Below, piece after piece: positions 1 through 5,654 of a stretch of DNA of 11,176 nucleotides. This DNA comes from DATKSS01 sp035533335. Its GTDB lineage: Bacteria > Chloroflexota > Dormibacteria > Dormibacterales > Dormibacteraceae. How positions within the stretch are numbered: position 1 is the stretch's first letter; each line of letters begins with the position of its first letter. The translations under genes and the position numbers were made by a program. The stretch is from NCBI GenBank assembly GCA_035533335.1, contig DATLUC010000124.1, positions 1-11,176 of the forward strand, in the 5' to 3' direction. The notes beneath the pieces are model-generated. The model saw only the letters and a program-made list of their open reading frames with translations. It was not told where the DNA came from and searched no databases.

Positions 1-80
1 TCTTTGAGATCGCGCCTGATGATGGACATGATCTCCTCGCGCACCTGCTCTCCAACCTGGTCGGCGCGGTAGCTGGTCAT
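1..80 (-). CDS. rbfA: Ribosome-binding factor A, N-terminal fragment
   Basis: Only the first 26 or so codons are present; the gene runs off the left edge. The visible protein begins MTSYRADQVGEQVREEI and continues into MSIIRRDLK, which matches the N-terminal helix of RbfA (family consensus near SxRxxRVxExIxxEIxxIL). RbfA is a small KH-fold protein that binds the 30S subunit and assists late maturation of 16S rRNA. The ATG at 78-80 is chosen because a clear GGAGG (86-90) lies 5 bases upstream. It follows infB by 34 bases, the usual order in the nusA-infB operon, so co-transcription is likely. The identification rests on a short stretch but is strongly backed by context. Confidence 0.87.
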   Translation of the reverse strand, partial: MTSYRADQVGEQVREEIMSIIRRDLK

Positions 81-85
81 GACGA

Positions 86-90
86 CCTCC
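86..90 (-). promoter_or_regulatory. Ribosome-binding site of rbfA
   Basis: The minus strand reads GGAGG followed by TCGTC and the ATG of rbfA. This is a full core Shine-Dalgarno with 5-base spacing, clearer than at most genes in this window, and it fixes the rbfA start. Confidence 0.75.
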
Positions 91-97
91 GCTGTCA

Positions 98-114
98 GCA
101 AAGACACGCTTTGC
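98..114 (-). other. Hairpin directly after the infB stop codon
   Basis: On the minus strand the infB TAG (115-117) is followed at once by GCAAAG, a 5-base loop CGTGT, and CTTTGC: a perfect 6-bp stem. It ends 7 bases before the GGAGG of rbfA. No T-run follows, so it does not look like a classical intrinsic terminator; it may be a processing, stability or coupling element, or chance. Confidence 0.5.
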
Positions 115-2097
115 CTAAATTTCTTCCCGCTCGAGTCGATACGTCTCCATGGTGTCGCCAGTCGAGAATGTCTCGTAACCCTCGAGCCCGATGCCGCACT
201 CCTGTCCGGCGGGCATCTCCCGCACGTCTTCCTTGAAATGCTTGAGCGAGGTGATGCGGCCCTCAAAGACCTGCTCTTTGCCTCGGAAAAGCTTGACCCA
301 GCCTCCACGGCTGACCTTGCCCTCCAGCACCCGGCTGCCGGCGACGATGCCAAGTCGCGGGATCTTGATCGGCGTGACGACCTCGACTTTGCCCTCGCGG
401 ACCTGCCGGAACGTCGGCTCGCGCATACCTTTGGCTGCGCGCTCGACGTCCTCGGTCAGCTTGTAGATCACGTCGTAATAGCGGACCTCGATCTTGGCGC
501 GCTCAGCGGCGGCCGTCGAAGAAGGAGTGGCCTTGAGGTTGAAGCAGACGATGATCGCGTTGGACACGCTGGCGAGCAGCAGGTCCGAGTCGCTCACGGC
601 GCCGATGCCCTGGCCGACGATCTTGATCGCGACGACCGGGTCCTCGATCTTCTGCAGCGCGCTGAGGACGGCCTCGAGGGTGCCCTGCGCGTCGGCCTTG
701 ACGACGAGGCTGAGCTCTTTGACCTCGCCCTCCTTGGCGCGGCGCGCCAGCTCCTCGAGGGTGATGCGCGGGGCGAAGTCCTTGGCCGCTTCCAGGGTTC
801 GCTTCTCGGTCAGCTTGGTCAGCGCGATCTGCCGCGCCACCTTTTCCGAACCGACCACCTGGAAGATGTCGCCCGCCTGGGGCACCTCGCTCATGCCCGA
901 CACGACGACGGGGGTTGCGGGAGGAGCCTCCATCACGCTGATGCCCCGGTCGTCGGCCAGCGCACGGACGCGGCCGTAGATGTGACCGCACACGAAGTCG
1001 TCGCCGACCTTCAACGTCCCGGCCTGGACCAGCACCGTCGCCACCGGACCTCGGCCGCGCTCGAGGTGGGCGTCCACGATGGTGCCGATGGCGTGGCGGT
1101 CTGGGTTGGCCTTGAGCTCGAGTATGTCCGTGGACAGCACGATGGTCGTGAGCAGGTCGTCGATGCCCTGGCCGGTCTTCGCGCTCAGGTGGACGCATTC
1201 GTGCTCGCCGCCGTAGTGGCGCGTCACGATGCCCTGCGTAGCGAGCTCCTGGTGCACGCGGTCGGGGTTGGCGCCTTCCTTGTCGATCTTGTTGATGGCG
1301 ACGATGATCGGAACCTTCGCGGCCCTGGCGTGCTGGATCGCCTCGACCGTCTGCGGCATGACGCCGTCGTCGGCGGCGACCACGAGCACCACCACATCGG
1401 TGACCTGCGCGCCGCGGGCGCGCATCGCGGTGAACGCCTCGTGCCCGGGGGTGTCGATGAAGACAACCGCGTGGCCGTCAGCGGTCTCGATCTTGTAAGC
1501 GCCGATGCGCTGGGTGATCCCACCGGCCTCGCCCGCGGCAACGCGCGTCTTGCGGATCGCATCGAGGATGGAGGTCTTGCCGTGGTCGACATGGCCGAGC
1601 ACGGTGACGATGGGTGGGCGCTCTTTCAGCTTGGCCGGATCCTCGTGCTCGACTGAGAACAGCTCCTCGCGTGAGGTGGTGACCACGTCGCCCCCGCCCC
1701 CCGCCGACTCGACCGCGACCACGTCCTCGCTCAAGACCGGCTCCACCGTGAAGCCGAACTCGTCGGCCACGATCTCGGCCGTGGCGAAGTCGATCACCTG
1801 GTTCATGGTGGCGAGGATCTTCGATGCCATCAGCTTCTTGATCACCTCGACGGGGCCGACGCCGAGCTTGTCTGCGAGGTCTTTCACGGAGAGGGTCGGG
1901 GGCAGCGCAACCTTGCGCTCGCCATTGGATTCGATCTTCGGCGCCGCCGACAATGGCTTGAACGCAGAGCGGGCAGCCTCGATCGCCGCCGGCGCCAGCG
2001 GGGCGGCCGCGTTGCGGGTCAGCCTTCGCTGCTGGAGGAAGTTCACCAGCTCTTTTTGGCTGATTCCGAGTTCGCGCGCGAGTTCGTGTGCCTTCAT
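115..2097 (-). CDS. infB: Translation initiation factor IF-2
   Basis: Encodes the GTPase that places initiator fMet-tRNA on the 30S subunit and promotes 50S joining in the cytoplasm. The 660-residue product has two IF2_N-type modules (about 1-50 and 66-115), a short linker, and the G domain: G1 GHVDHGKT at 168-175, GITQ at 193-196, G3 DTPGH at 215-219, G4 NKID at 269-272, G5 SAK at 305-307. The EF-Tu-like second domain and the C-terminal domains that bind fMet-tRNA follow to the end. The linker is short: the protein is well below the 900 or more residues common in actinobacteria and nearer to Thermus or Chloroflexota IF-2. The ATG at 2095-2097 is the first start in frame, since an in-frame TAG sits three codons upstream. 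There is no Shine-Dalgarno, which is unusual for such an abundant protein. It follows the VOC gene after 266 non-coding bases and precedes rbfA. Confidence 0.98.
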   Translation of the reverse strand: MKAHELARELGISQKELVNFLQQRRLTRNAAAPLAPAAIEAARSAFKPLSAAPKIESNGERKVALPPTLSVKDLADKLGVGPVEVIKKLMASKILATMNQVIDFATAEIVADEFGFTVEPVLSEDVVAVESAGGGGDVVTTSREELFSVEHEDPAKLKERPPIVTVLGHVDHGKTSILDAIRKTRVAAGEAGGITQRIGAYKIETADGHAVVFIDTPGHEAFTAMRARGAQVTDVVVLVVAADDGVMPQTVEAIQHARAAKVPIIVAINKIDKEGANPDRVHQELATQGIVTRHYGGEHECVHLSAKTGQGIDDLLTTIVLSTDILELKANPDRHAIGTIVDAHLERGRGPVATVLVQAGTLKVGDDFVCGHIYGRVRALADDRGISVMEAPPATPVVVSGMSEVPQAGDIFQVVGSEKVARQIALTKLTEKRTLEAAKDFAPRITLEELARRAKEGEVKELSLVVKADAQGTLEAVLSALQKIEDPVVAIKIVGQGIGAVSDSDLLLASVSNAIIVCFNLKATPSSTAAAERAKIEVRYYDVIYKLTEDVERAAKGMREPTFRQVREGKVEVVTPIKIPRLGIVAGSRVLEGKVSRGGWVKLFRGKEQVFEGRITSLKHFKEDVREMPAGQECGIGLEGYETFSTGDTMETYRLEREEI

Positions 2098-2109
2098 ACC
2101 GGACTACTG

Positions 2110-2115
2110 ATTATG
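2110..2115 (-). promoter_or_regulatory. infB: Possible -10 element of an infB promoter (near-leaderless)
   Basis: The minus strand carries CATAAT (5 of 6 to TATAAT) ending 12 bases before the infB ATG, where no Shine-Dalgarno exists. If used, transcription would start only a few bases before the ATG and give a nearly leaderless mRNA. No good -35 hexamer is visible 16-19 bases further upstream, so the call is weak and based on one hexamer. Confidence 0.25.
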
Positions 2116-2280
2116 CCGTTCCGGGCGAATTCGAAACTTGGGGCGGTCCCAGGTTGGATCTGAAAGTTGGCTTCTCACCCAGCCTTCGGCCACCCGCGCC
2201 GCCAAGTGTGGAGGTGGAGGCTCGGACGTCTCGAGGGCGAATCCGCACCAACACGCAGATCCCTCAAGACGCGCTTTGGT

Positions 2281-2330
2281 GTACGGGTTCAGGTTCTGCC
2301 CGCCGATTCTGAACGTGGACCATTTCGTAC
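2281..2330 (-). repeat. Nested inverted repeat in the infB upstream region
   Basis: GTTCAG at 2287-2292 is complementary to CTGAAC at 2309-2314 (loop 16 bases). An outer pair, GTACG at 2281-2285 and CGTAC at 2326-2330, encloses it with an asymmetric 11-base internal bulge. It could fold as an RNA structure in the infB leader, but the loop and bulge are large and chance is possible. Confidence 0.3.
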
Positions 2331-2363
2331 CCGGAGACGGATTCGCTGGATTGCCTGCTCCGT

Positions 2364-2732
2364 CTATCCCGACGCGGGAGCGATCGTAAACACCTGACCA
2401 CCTGGAGCCATGAAGTAGTGAGGATGCCCAGGGTGCTTGACCTCGCGAAACCCGGCCCTCAACAGCTTATGCATCAACTCGGCTGGCTGGGCAGCTCGCA
2501 GCTCCAGCCAGGCTGCGCGCCTGGGCTCATCGCTGTCGTCCGCAGCGTCAATGAACTCGATACTGAGCGCGCCCCCACCCGGGAACCGCACCACAAGCAT
2601 CGACTCAGCCATGCCTGGATGTTCCACGGTAGCCACCGGGCCGCACTCCAGGACGGTTTCAAAAAGCCGGCGCAACTCCTCCCGCCGATTTGGCCTGGCA
2701 AATAGATGAACGTGGTTGCCTAAAGACGTCAT
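2364..2732 (-). CDS. Small VOC-superfamily (glyoxalase-like) protein
   Basis: A 122-residue cytoplasmic protein that resembles a single vicinal-oxygen-chelate domain. The N-terminal strand is NHVHLFARP (6-14), followed by a helix (about 16-30), strands around 44-61 (SMLVVRFPGG, LSIEFID), a strand WLELRA (75-80), a helix (82-94) and a C-terminal hairpin ending HYFMAPGGQVFTIAP. Candidate metal ligands are H7 or H9, E59 and E77, but the glutamate usually present in the last strand is missing, so catalysis is uncertain and a binding or resistance-type role is equally possible. Family substrates cannot be deduced. The ATG at 2730-2732 is well supported by GGAGGTGA just upstream. It lies between ylxR and infB, a pair normally adjacent or separated only by an L7Ae-like gene, so it looks inserted. 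Gene reality is likely; function is unknown. Confidence 0.72.
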   Translation of the reverse strand: MTSLGNHVHLFARPNRREELRRLFETVLECGPVATVEHPGMAESMLVVRFPGGGALSIEFIDAADDSDEPRRAAWLELRAAQPAELMHKLLRAGFREVKHPGHPHYFMAPGGQVFTIAPASG

Positions 2733-2907
2733 GTTTCACCTCCCTGGACCTGTCAGCTGGAGCGCCGAGGCATCCGTTCGAGCCTTGGTCGGCCAGAACA
2801 GATTAGGCGCGGACTCAGTGTGCGGGGCGATGTCTGGGTGCTGGCCGGCCTGCGGTCTCGAACTGGCCATCCTGCCCTGATCTCACGAGCACGTCTGACC
2901 GCCCTCC
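2733..2907. other. 175-base gap between ylxR and the VOC gene
   Basis: Apart from the ribosome-binding site at its low end I see no gene, RNA or clear terminator. A TAATCT hexamer on the minus strand (2800-2805) resembles a -10 but has no -35 partner. An imperfect 7-bp inverted repeat with a 10-base loop lies near 2766-2789 and is weak. Confidence 0.4.
2736..2743 (-). promoter_or_regulatory. Strong ribosome-binding site of the VOC gene
   Basis: The minus strand reads GGAGGTGA, with the GGAGG core 6 bases before the ATG. It is the best Shine-Dalgarno match in the window, and it supports this small gene as real and independently translated. Confidence 0.8.
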
Positions 2908-3168
2908 CTATGGAAGGGGTAGCAATTCAGACCACAGCTCGGATTGGATCGAGGTGCGAAGGGCGCGTTCGAGCGAGCGCTTCTTGCGGGCGGATTCGAT
3001 ACACGCAGGATCGGGGTGCAGGTATGCGCCCCGACCGCTCGCCTGTCCTGAGGGGTCGAGCGCGGCGCCACCTTGCGCGCGGCGGACCACGCGGATCAGC
3101 GCCTGCTTGTTGCCTTCCACGCGGCATCCGACGCAGGTCCGGACCGGCTCATGAGCTCCCATCGTCAT
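2908..3168 (-). CDS. ylxR: YlxR family (DUF448) RNA-binding protein
   Basis: An 86-residue protein of the YlxR/DUF448 family, encoded in most nusA-infB operons and thought to be a nucleic-acid-binding regulator; a role with RNase P RNA or transcription has been proposed in other bacteria. The diagnostic elements are present: RTCVGCR at 10-16 with C12 and C15, a basic strand LIRVVRR, GRGAYLH at 45-51, C56 and a lysine/arginine-rich helix (SARKKRSLERAL). The ATG at 3166-3168 is taken as start; a second ATG two codons later (3160-3162) is equally possible, and neither has a strong Shine-Dalgarno. The start lies inside nusA (20-base overlap), implying translational coupling. Frame continuity further upstream belongs to the nusA shadow and is not used. 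Confidence 0.92.
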   Translation of the reverse strand: MTMGAHEPVRTCVGCRVEGNKQALIRVVRRAQGGAALDPSGQASGRGAYLHPDPACIESARKKRSLERALRTSIQSELWSELLPLP

Positions 3169-4174
3169 GGACCGGGCCGTCCGGATCGCTCGGCTTGATG
3201 TCGATGCGCAGTCCCGTGAGCTTGGCCGCCAACCGCGCGTTCTGCCCGTCGCGGCCGATGGCAAGCGAAAGCTGCGCGCGCGGGACCAGGACGGTCGCCG
3301 TGCGGGTCGCCCGGTCGATGGAAACCGAGTCCGCCTTGGCCGGGCCGAGAGAAGCCGCGACGAAAGCCTGCGGGTCGTCGGACCAGGGCACGATGTCGAT
3401 GTGCTCGTTGGAGAGCTCGCTGAGGATCGCGCGGTGGCGGACGCCCTTGGGGCCGACGCATGCGCCGACAGGATCCAGCCCGGGCTGCGTGGCCGACACC
3501 GCGATCTTGGTCCGCAGTCCGGGCTCCCTCGCGATCGCCCTGATCTCCACGGTGCCGGCCTTGATCTCCGGCACCTCGGCCTCCAGCAGCCGGTTGACGA
3601 ACGAGCGCGCGGCGCGCGACACGCGCACCGAGGCCTGGCGCGTGTTGCGCTGCGTGTCGAGGATTACCACCAGAACCGGACGCCCGACGTGCAAAAGCTC
3701 GCCGGGGATCTGCTCCTCGGGCGGCATGATGCCCTCGGCGCGTCCGAGGTCGACGTAAACCGTCCCGGCTTCGATGCGATCGACCACGCCCGAGGAGAGC
3801 TCGCCCTTGTGCTCCGCGACATCGCGCAGGACCTTGTCGCGCTCGAGGTCGTGAATATGACGGAGCACGGCATGCTTCGCGGTCTGGGCCGCCATGCGCT
3901 TGAAATCTTCCGACGGGAGCTGCTCCACCACCACGGTGCCGTCGGGGTTGGTGACCCTGCTGCGCACGTCCAGCGCACCGGTTTTGATGTCCAGCTTGAT
4001 CGTGATGTCGCCGGGCGGGTTGAACGCGCGCCGGTAAGCGGCCGCAAGCGCGCCTTCGACTGTGTGCAGCATCTCCTCAAAGGGAATGCCCATCTCGGCG
4101 CACAGCGCCGTCAGCGCCTCGCCGAAGCTCTCGGTGGACGGCTCAGATGTTGACCGCGAGCCTGCCCGCGACAA
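3149..4174 (-). CDS. nusA: Transcription elongation/termination factor NusA
   Basis: NusA binds RNA polymerase near the RNA exit channel and modulates pausing, termination and antitermination. With a TTG start at 4172-4174 the protein has 341 residues: an N-terminal polymerase-binding domain (about 14-120), an S1 domain (about 124-171, GELSSGVVDRIEAGTVYVDLG), KH1 with DPVGACVGPKG (234-244), and KH2 ending AIGRDGQNARLAAKLTGLRI (about 305-324). It stops soon after KH2, so it lacks the acidic repeats of the E. coli protein, as in many Gram-positive-type bacteria. The start is unusual: no ATG occurs in frame before the NusA domain. TTG 4174 is preferred because GGAG (4180-4183) sits 5 bases upstream; GTG 4180 and TTG 4189 are alternatives. 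It overlaps the end of rimP by 32 bases and ylxR by 20 bases, so translation is probably coupled. Confidence 0.96.
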   Translation of the reverse strand: MSRAGSRSTSEPSTESFGEALTALCAEMGIPFEEMLHTVEGALAAAYRRAFNPPGDITIKLDIKTGALDVRSRVTNPDGTVVVEQLPSEDFKRMAAQTAKHAVLRHIHDLERDKVLRDVAEHKGELSSGVVDRIEAGTVYVDLGRAEGIMPPEEQIPGELLHVGRPVLVVILDTQRNTRQASVRVSRAARSFVNRLLEAEVPEIKAGTVEIRAIAREPGLRTKIAVSATQPGLDPVGACVGPKGVRHRAILSELSNEHIDIVPWSDDPQAFVAASLGPAKADSVSIDRATRTATVLVPRAQLSLAIGRDGQNARLAAKLTGLRIDIKPSDPDGPVHDDGSS

Positions 4175-4613
4175 CGTCACTCCATGCAATGTGGACGATC
4201 ACCGGCGCGCGCCCTCGGGCGCCGAGGGCCTGGACCGCAATCCCCGCCGCGTCGACGGCGACCAGCTGGCCCTCGACCACCGTCTCGGATTCGCCGGTCC
4301 TGTACCTGATGTTCACGCGCCTTCCGTTGAACCTCTCGTACTCCTGGTGGCTGCGCAGAGGACGCTCGGCGCCCGGTGACGAGACCTCCAGGTCGTATGG
4401 TCCGGTGATCAGGTCGGAATGATCGATGAGAGGACCGACGACGCGGCTCACGCGCTCGCAGTCCTCGATGGTGATCGGCTCGGCATGGTCGATCGATACA
4501 CGCAGCGTGCGGCCTGCCGAGCCCGACTGGTCGAGCGAGTAAAGCTCATAACCCATATGGTTGAGCGACGGCTCGAGCAGCTCCTTCAGTGACGTTATTG
4601 GCCAGGTCGGCAT
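4143..4613 (-). CDS. rimP: Ribosome maturation factor RimP
   Basis: RimP assists assembly of the 30S subunit, binding near the S12 region during maturation. The 156-residue protein has the family's two-domain layout: an N-terminal alpha/beta domain (about 1-85) ending in the signature YDLEVSSPGAERPL (73-86), and a C-terminal SH3-like barrel (about 90-156) with GRRVNIRY and VEGQLVAVDAAGI. Length is typical (about 150-160). The ATG at 4611-4613 gives the expected N terminus; only GGAC lies before it, so the ribosome-binding site is poor and is crowded by a small hairpin. It is the first gene of the rimP-nusA-ylxR-infB-rbfA group, 39 bases after secF, and its end overlaps nusA. Confidence 0.95.
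   Translation of the reverse strand: MPTWPITSLKELLEPSLNHMGYELYSLDQSGSAGRTLRVSIDHAEPITIEDCERVSRVVGPLIDHSDLITGPYDLEVSSPGAERPLRSHQEYERFNGRRVNIRYRTGESETVVEGQLVAVDAAGIAVQALGARGRAPVIVHIAWSDVVAGRLAVNI
4180..4183 (-). promoter_or_regulatory. nusA: Ribosome-binding site deciding the nusA start
   Basis: GGAG followed by TGACG and TTG on the minus strand. This spacing favours the TTG at 4172-4174 over the two upstream non-ATG starts. The site lies inside the rimP coding sequence. Confidence 0.5.
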
Positions 4614-4617
4614 GTCC

Positions 4618-4633
4618 GGTGTCCGTCGACACC
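4618..4633 (-). promoter_or_regulatory. Hairpin abutting the rimP start
   Basis: GGTGTC and GACACC form a perfect 6-bp stem around a 4-base loop (GACG in the transcript). It ends 4 bases before the rimP ATG, where the Shine-Dalgarno would normally lie, so it may limit ribosome access. Whether it has a regulatory function is inferred only. Confidence 0.45.
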
Positions 4634-4641
4634 TTACCAGC

Positions 4642-4670
4642 CTGCAGCCGCCTCAGCGGAGGGGCTGCAG
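4642..4670 (-). other. Strong hairpin over the secF stop codon
   Basis: In the transcript CTGCAGCC plus CCTC pairs with GAGG plus GGCTGCAG, leaving one bulged C and a 4-base loop CGCT: 12 base pairs, mostly G-C. The secF TGA (4653-4655) falls at the loop. No T-run follows (GCTGGTAAGG), so an ordinary intrinsic terminator is not supported; candidates are a transcript-stabilising or processing element, a T-less terminator, or coupling control between secF and rimP. Confidence 0.55.
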
Positions 4671-5654
4671 CCTGCGCCAGACGACCAGCAGTGGCGAGGC
4701 GTTGAAGATCGAGCTGTAGGTGCCCGACACGATGCCGATCAACAGCGCGAGAGCGAAGCCTTTGAGGGTGGTGCCGCCGGCGATCAGGATCGCCGCGAGG
4801 ACCAGGACGACGGTGAAGCTCGTGATGATGGACCTCGCAGCTGTCTGCATGATGCTCAGGTTCACGACCTGCTCGAACGAAAGCCTCTGGCTGACGCGAA
4901 GGTTCTCGCGAATCCGGTCGAAAACGACGATGGTGTCGTGCACCGAAAAGCCCACCACGGTCAGCACGGCGGTCACGAAAAGGCTGTCGATCTCACCGAT
5001 CCTCAGGTTCAAGACCTTGCCGATGATCGAAAAGACGCCGGTCAGCAAGAAGACGTCGTGCAGCAAAGCAAACAGCGCGGACCCGCCGAACTGGAACCCT
5101 GCGCGCCAGCCCCCGGGCACGTTTCGGAATCGGATCGCCAGCAGGAAGAGGATGGCAGCCGCTGCCAGCACCACCGCGAGCAGCGCGAACTCGATGGTCT
5201 CTCCGGCGATCGTTCCCCCCACCTCCAGCACCTGGCTGAAGTTCGCCGTTCCGAGCCGGGCCTGGAGGTCGTCTTCGACCTGCTTCTGGAGGGCAGGAGT
5301 GAGAGGCGGATAGCGCAGGATGTACCCTCCACCGCCCGTCTGGATCACCGAGCCGTTGTCGTTCTCCGCCGCAACCGCATTCCCCACCTGGGTCAGCGAG
5401 GGGTTCTGGGCGAAGTTGACGGTGAACTCGGTGCCACCGACGAAGTCGATGCCGAGCAAAAAACCCCTGGTCGCCATCGAGAGGATGCCGGGGATGATGA
5501 TGAGCAGCGAGATCGCAAAGAAGATGTTGCGCTGGCCGATGATGTTGAGCTTTCGGACGCGCGGCTCGCGGACCTCTTCGACCGGCGCGCTCTCCTTGGT
5601 CGCTCGTTCCGCGGCGAGGTCGGCTGCTTGCTGCTCGGGCGCCATGTCAGACAC
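4653..5654 (-). CDS. secF: Protein translocase subunit SecF
   Basis: SecF works with SecD in the membrane, using the proton gradient to drive late steps of Sec export. The 333-residue protein has a charged cytoplasmic N terminus, TM1 (about 42-62), the conserved GIDFVGGTE (68-76), a small external domain (about 77-150), and five further membrane segments (about 153-175, 188-212, 222-246, 268-291, 296-325). The family motif FSVHDTIVVFDRIREN is at 236-251. Size is typical for SecF. The start is a GTG at 5652-5654 overlapping the secD stop by 8 bases; an ATG three codons on (5643-5645), one base after that stop, is a good alternative. Neither has a clear Shine-Dalgarno, so translation probably depends on secD. 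Confidence 0.97.
   Translation of the reverse strand: MSDMAPEQQAADLAAERATKESAPVEEVREPRVRKLNIIGQRNIFFAISLLIIIPGILSMATRGFLLGIDFVGGTEFTVNFAQNPSLTQVGNAVAAENDNGSVIQTGGGGYILRYPPLTPALQKQVEDDLQARLGTANFSQVLEVGGTIAGETIEFALLAVVLAAAAILFLLAIRFRNVPGGWRAGFQFGGSALFALLHDVFLLTGVFSIIGKVLNLRIGEIDSLFVTAVLTVVGFSVHDTIVVFDRIRENLRVSQRLSFEQVVNLSIMQTAARSIITSFTVVLVLAAILIAGGTTLKGFALALLIGIVSGTYSSIFNASPLLVVWRRLQPLR

Larger units (their letters stand above)
2098..2363. other. 266-base non-coding region before infB
   Basis: No credible gene is seen here on either strand; the short plus-strand open frames lack recognisable products. I looked for a tRNA and found no proper T-arm with acceptor pairing. The region holds a nested inverted repeat (2281-2330) and the possible -10 near 2110. 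Its length is unusual for this otherwise tightly packed window and suggests an infB leader or promoter region, or scar DNA left by insertion of the VOC gene. Confidence 0.5.

Noticed and set aside
79..1656. A 525-codon open frame on the plus strand opposite infB
   Set aside because: It is an antisense shadow of the GTPase gene: GC-rich codons leave the opposite frame open, the composition is rich in D, R, H and V without domains, and IF-2 on the minus strand is certain.
2098..2363. A tRNA gene or tRNA remnant before infB
   Set aside because: TTCGAAT-like and GGTTC strings occur, but I could not build a T-arm stem, anticodon arm and acceptor pairing around them on either strand.
2766..2789. 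Inverted repeat in the ylxR-VOC gap as terminator
   Set aside because: The 7-bp stem has an A/C mismatch in the transcript, the loop is 10 bases, and no T-run follows.
2800..2805. TAATCT as -10 of a promoter for the VOC gene
   Set aside because: The sequence at the expected -35 distance is GC-rich with no match to TTGACA, and single hexamers of this kind arise often by chance.
3147..3156. Perfect 10-base palindrome GCTCATGAGC over the nusA stop
   Set aside because: It has no loop, contains a start/stop overlap motif and is within two overlapping coding regions, so coincidence is the simplest reading.
2820..4153. Long plus-strand frames opposite nusA and ylxR
   Set aside because: They are low-complexity antisense shadows with no recognisable motifs, whereas NusA and YlxR motifs are clear on the minus strand.
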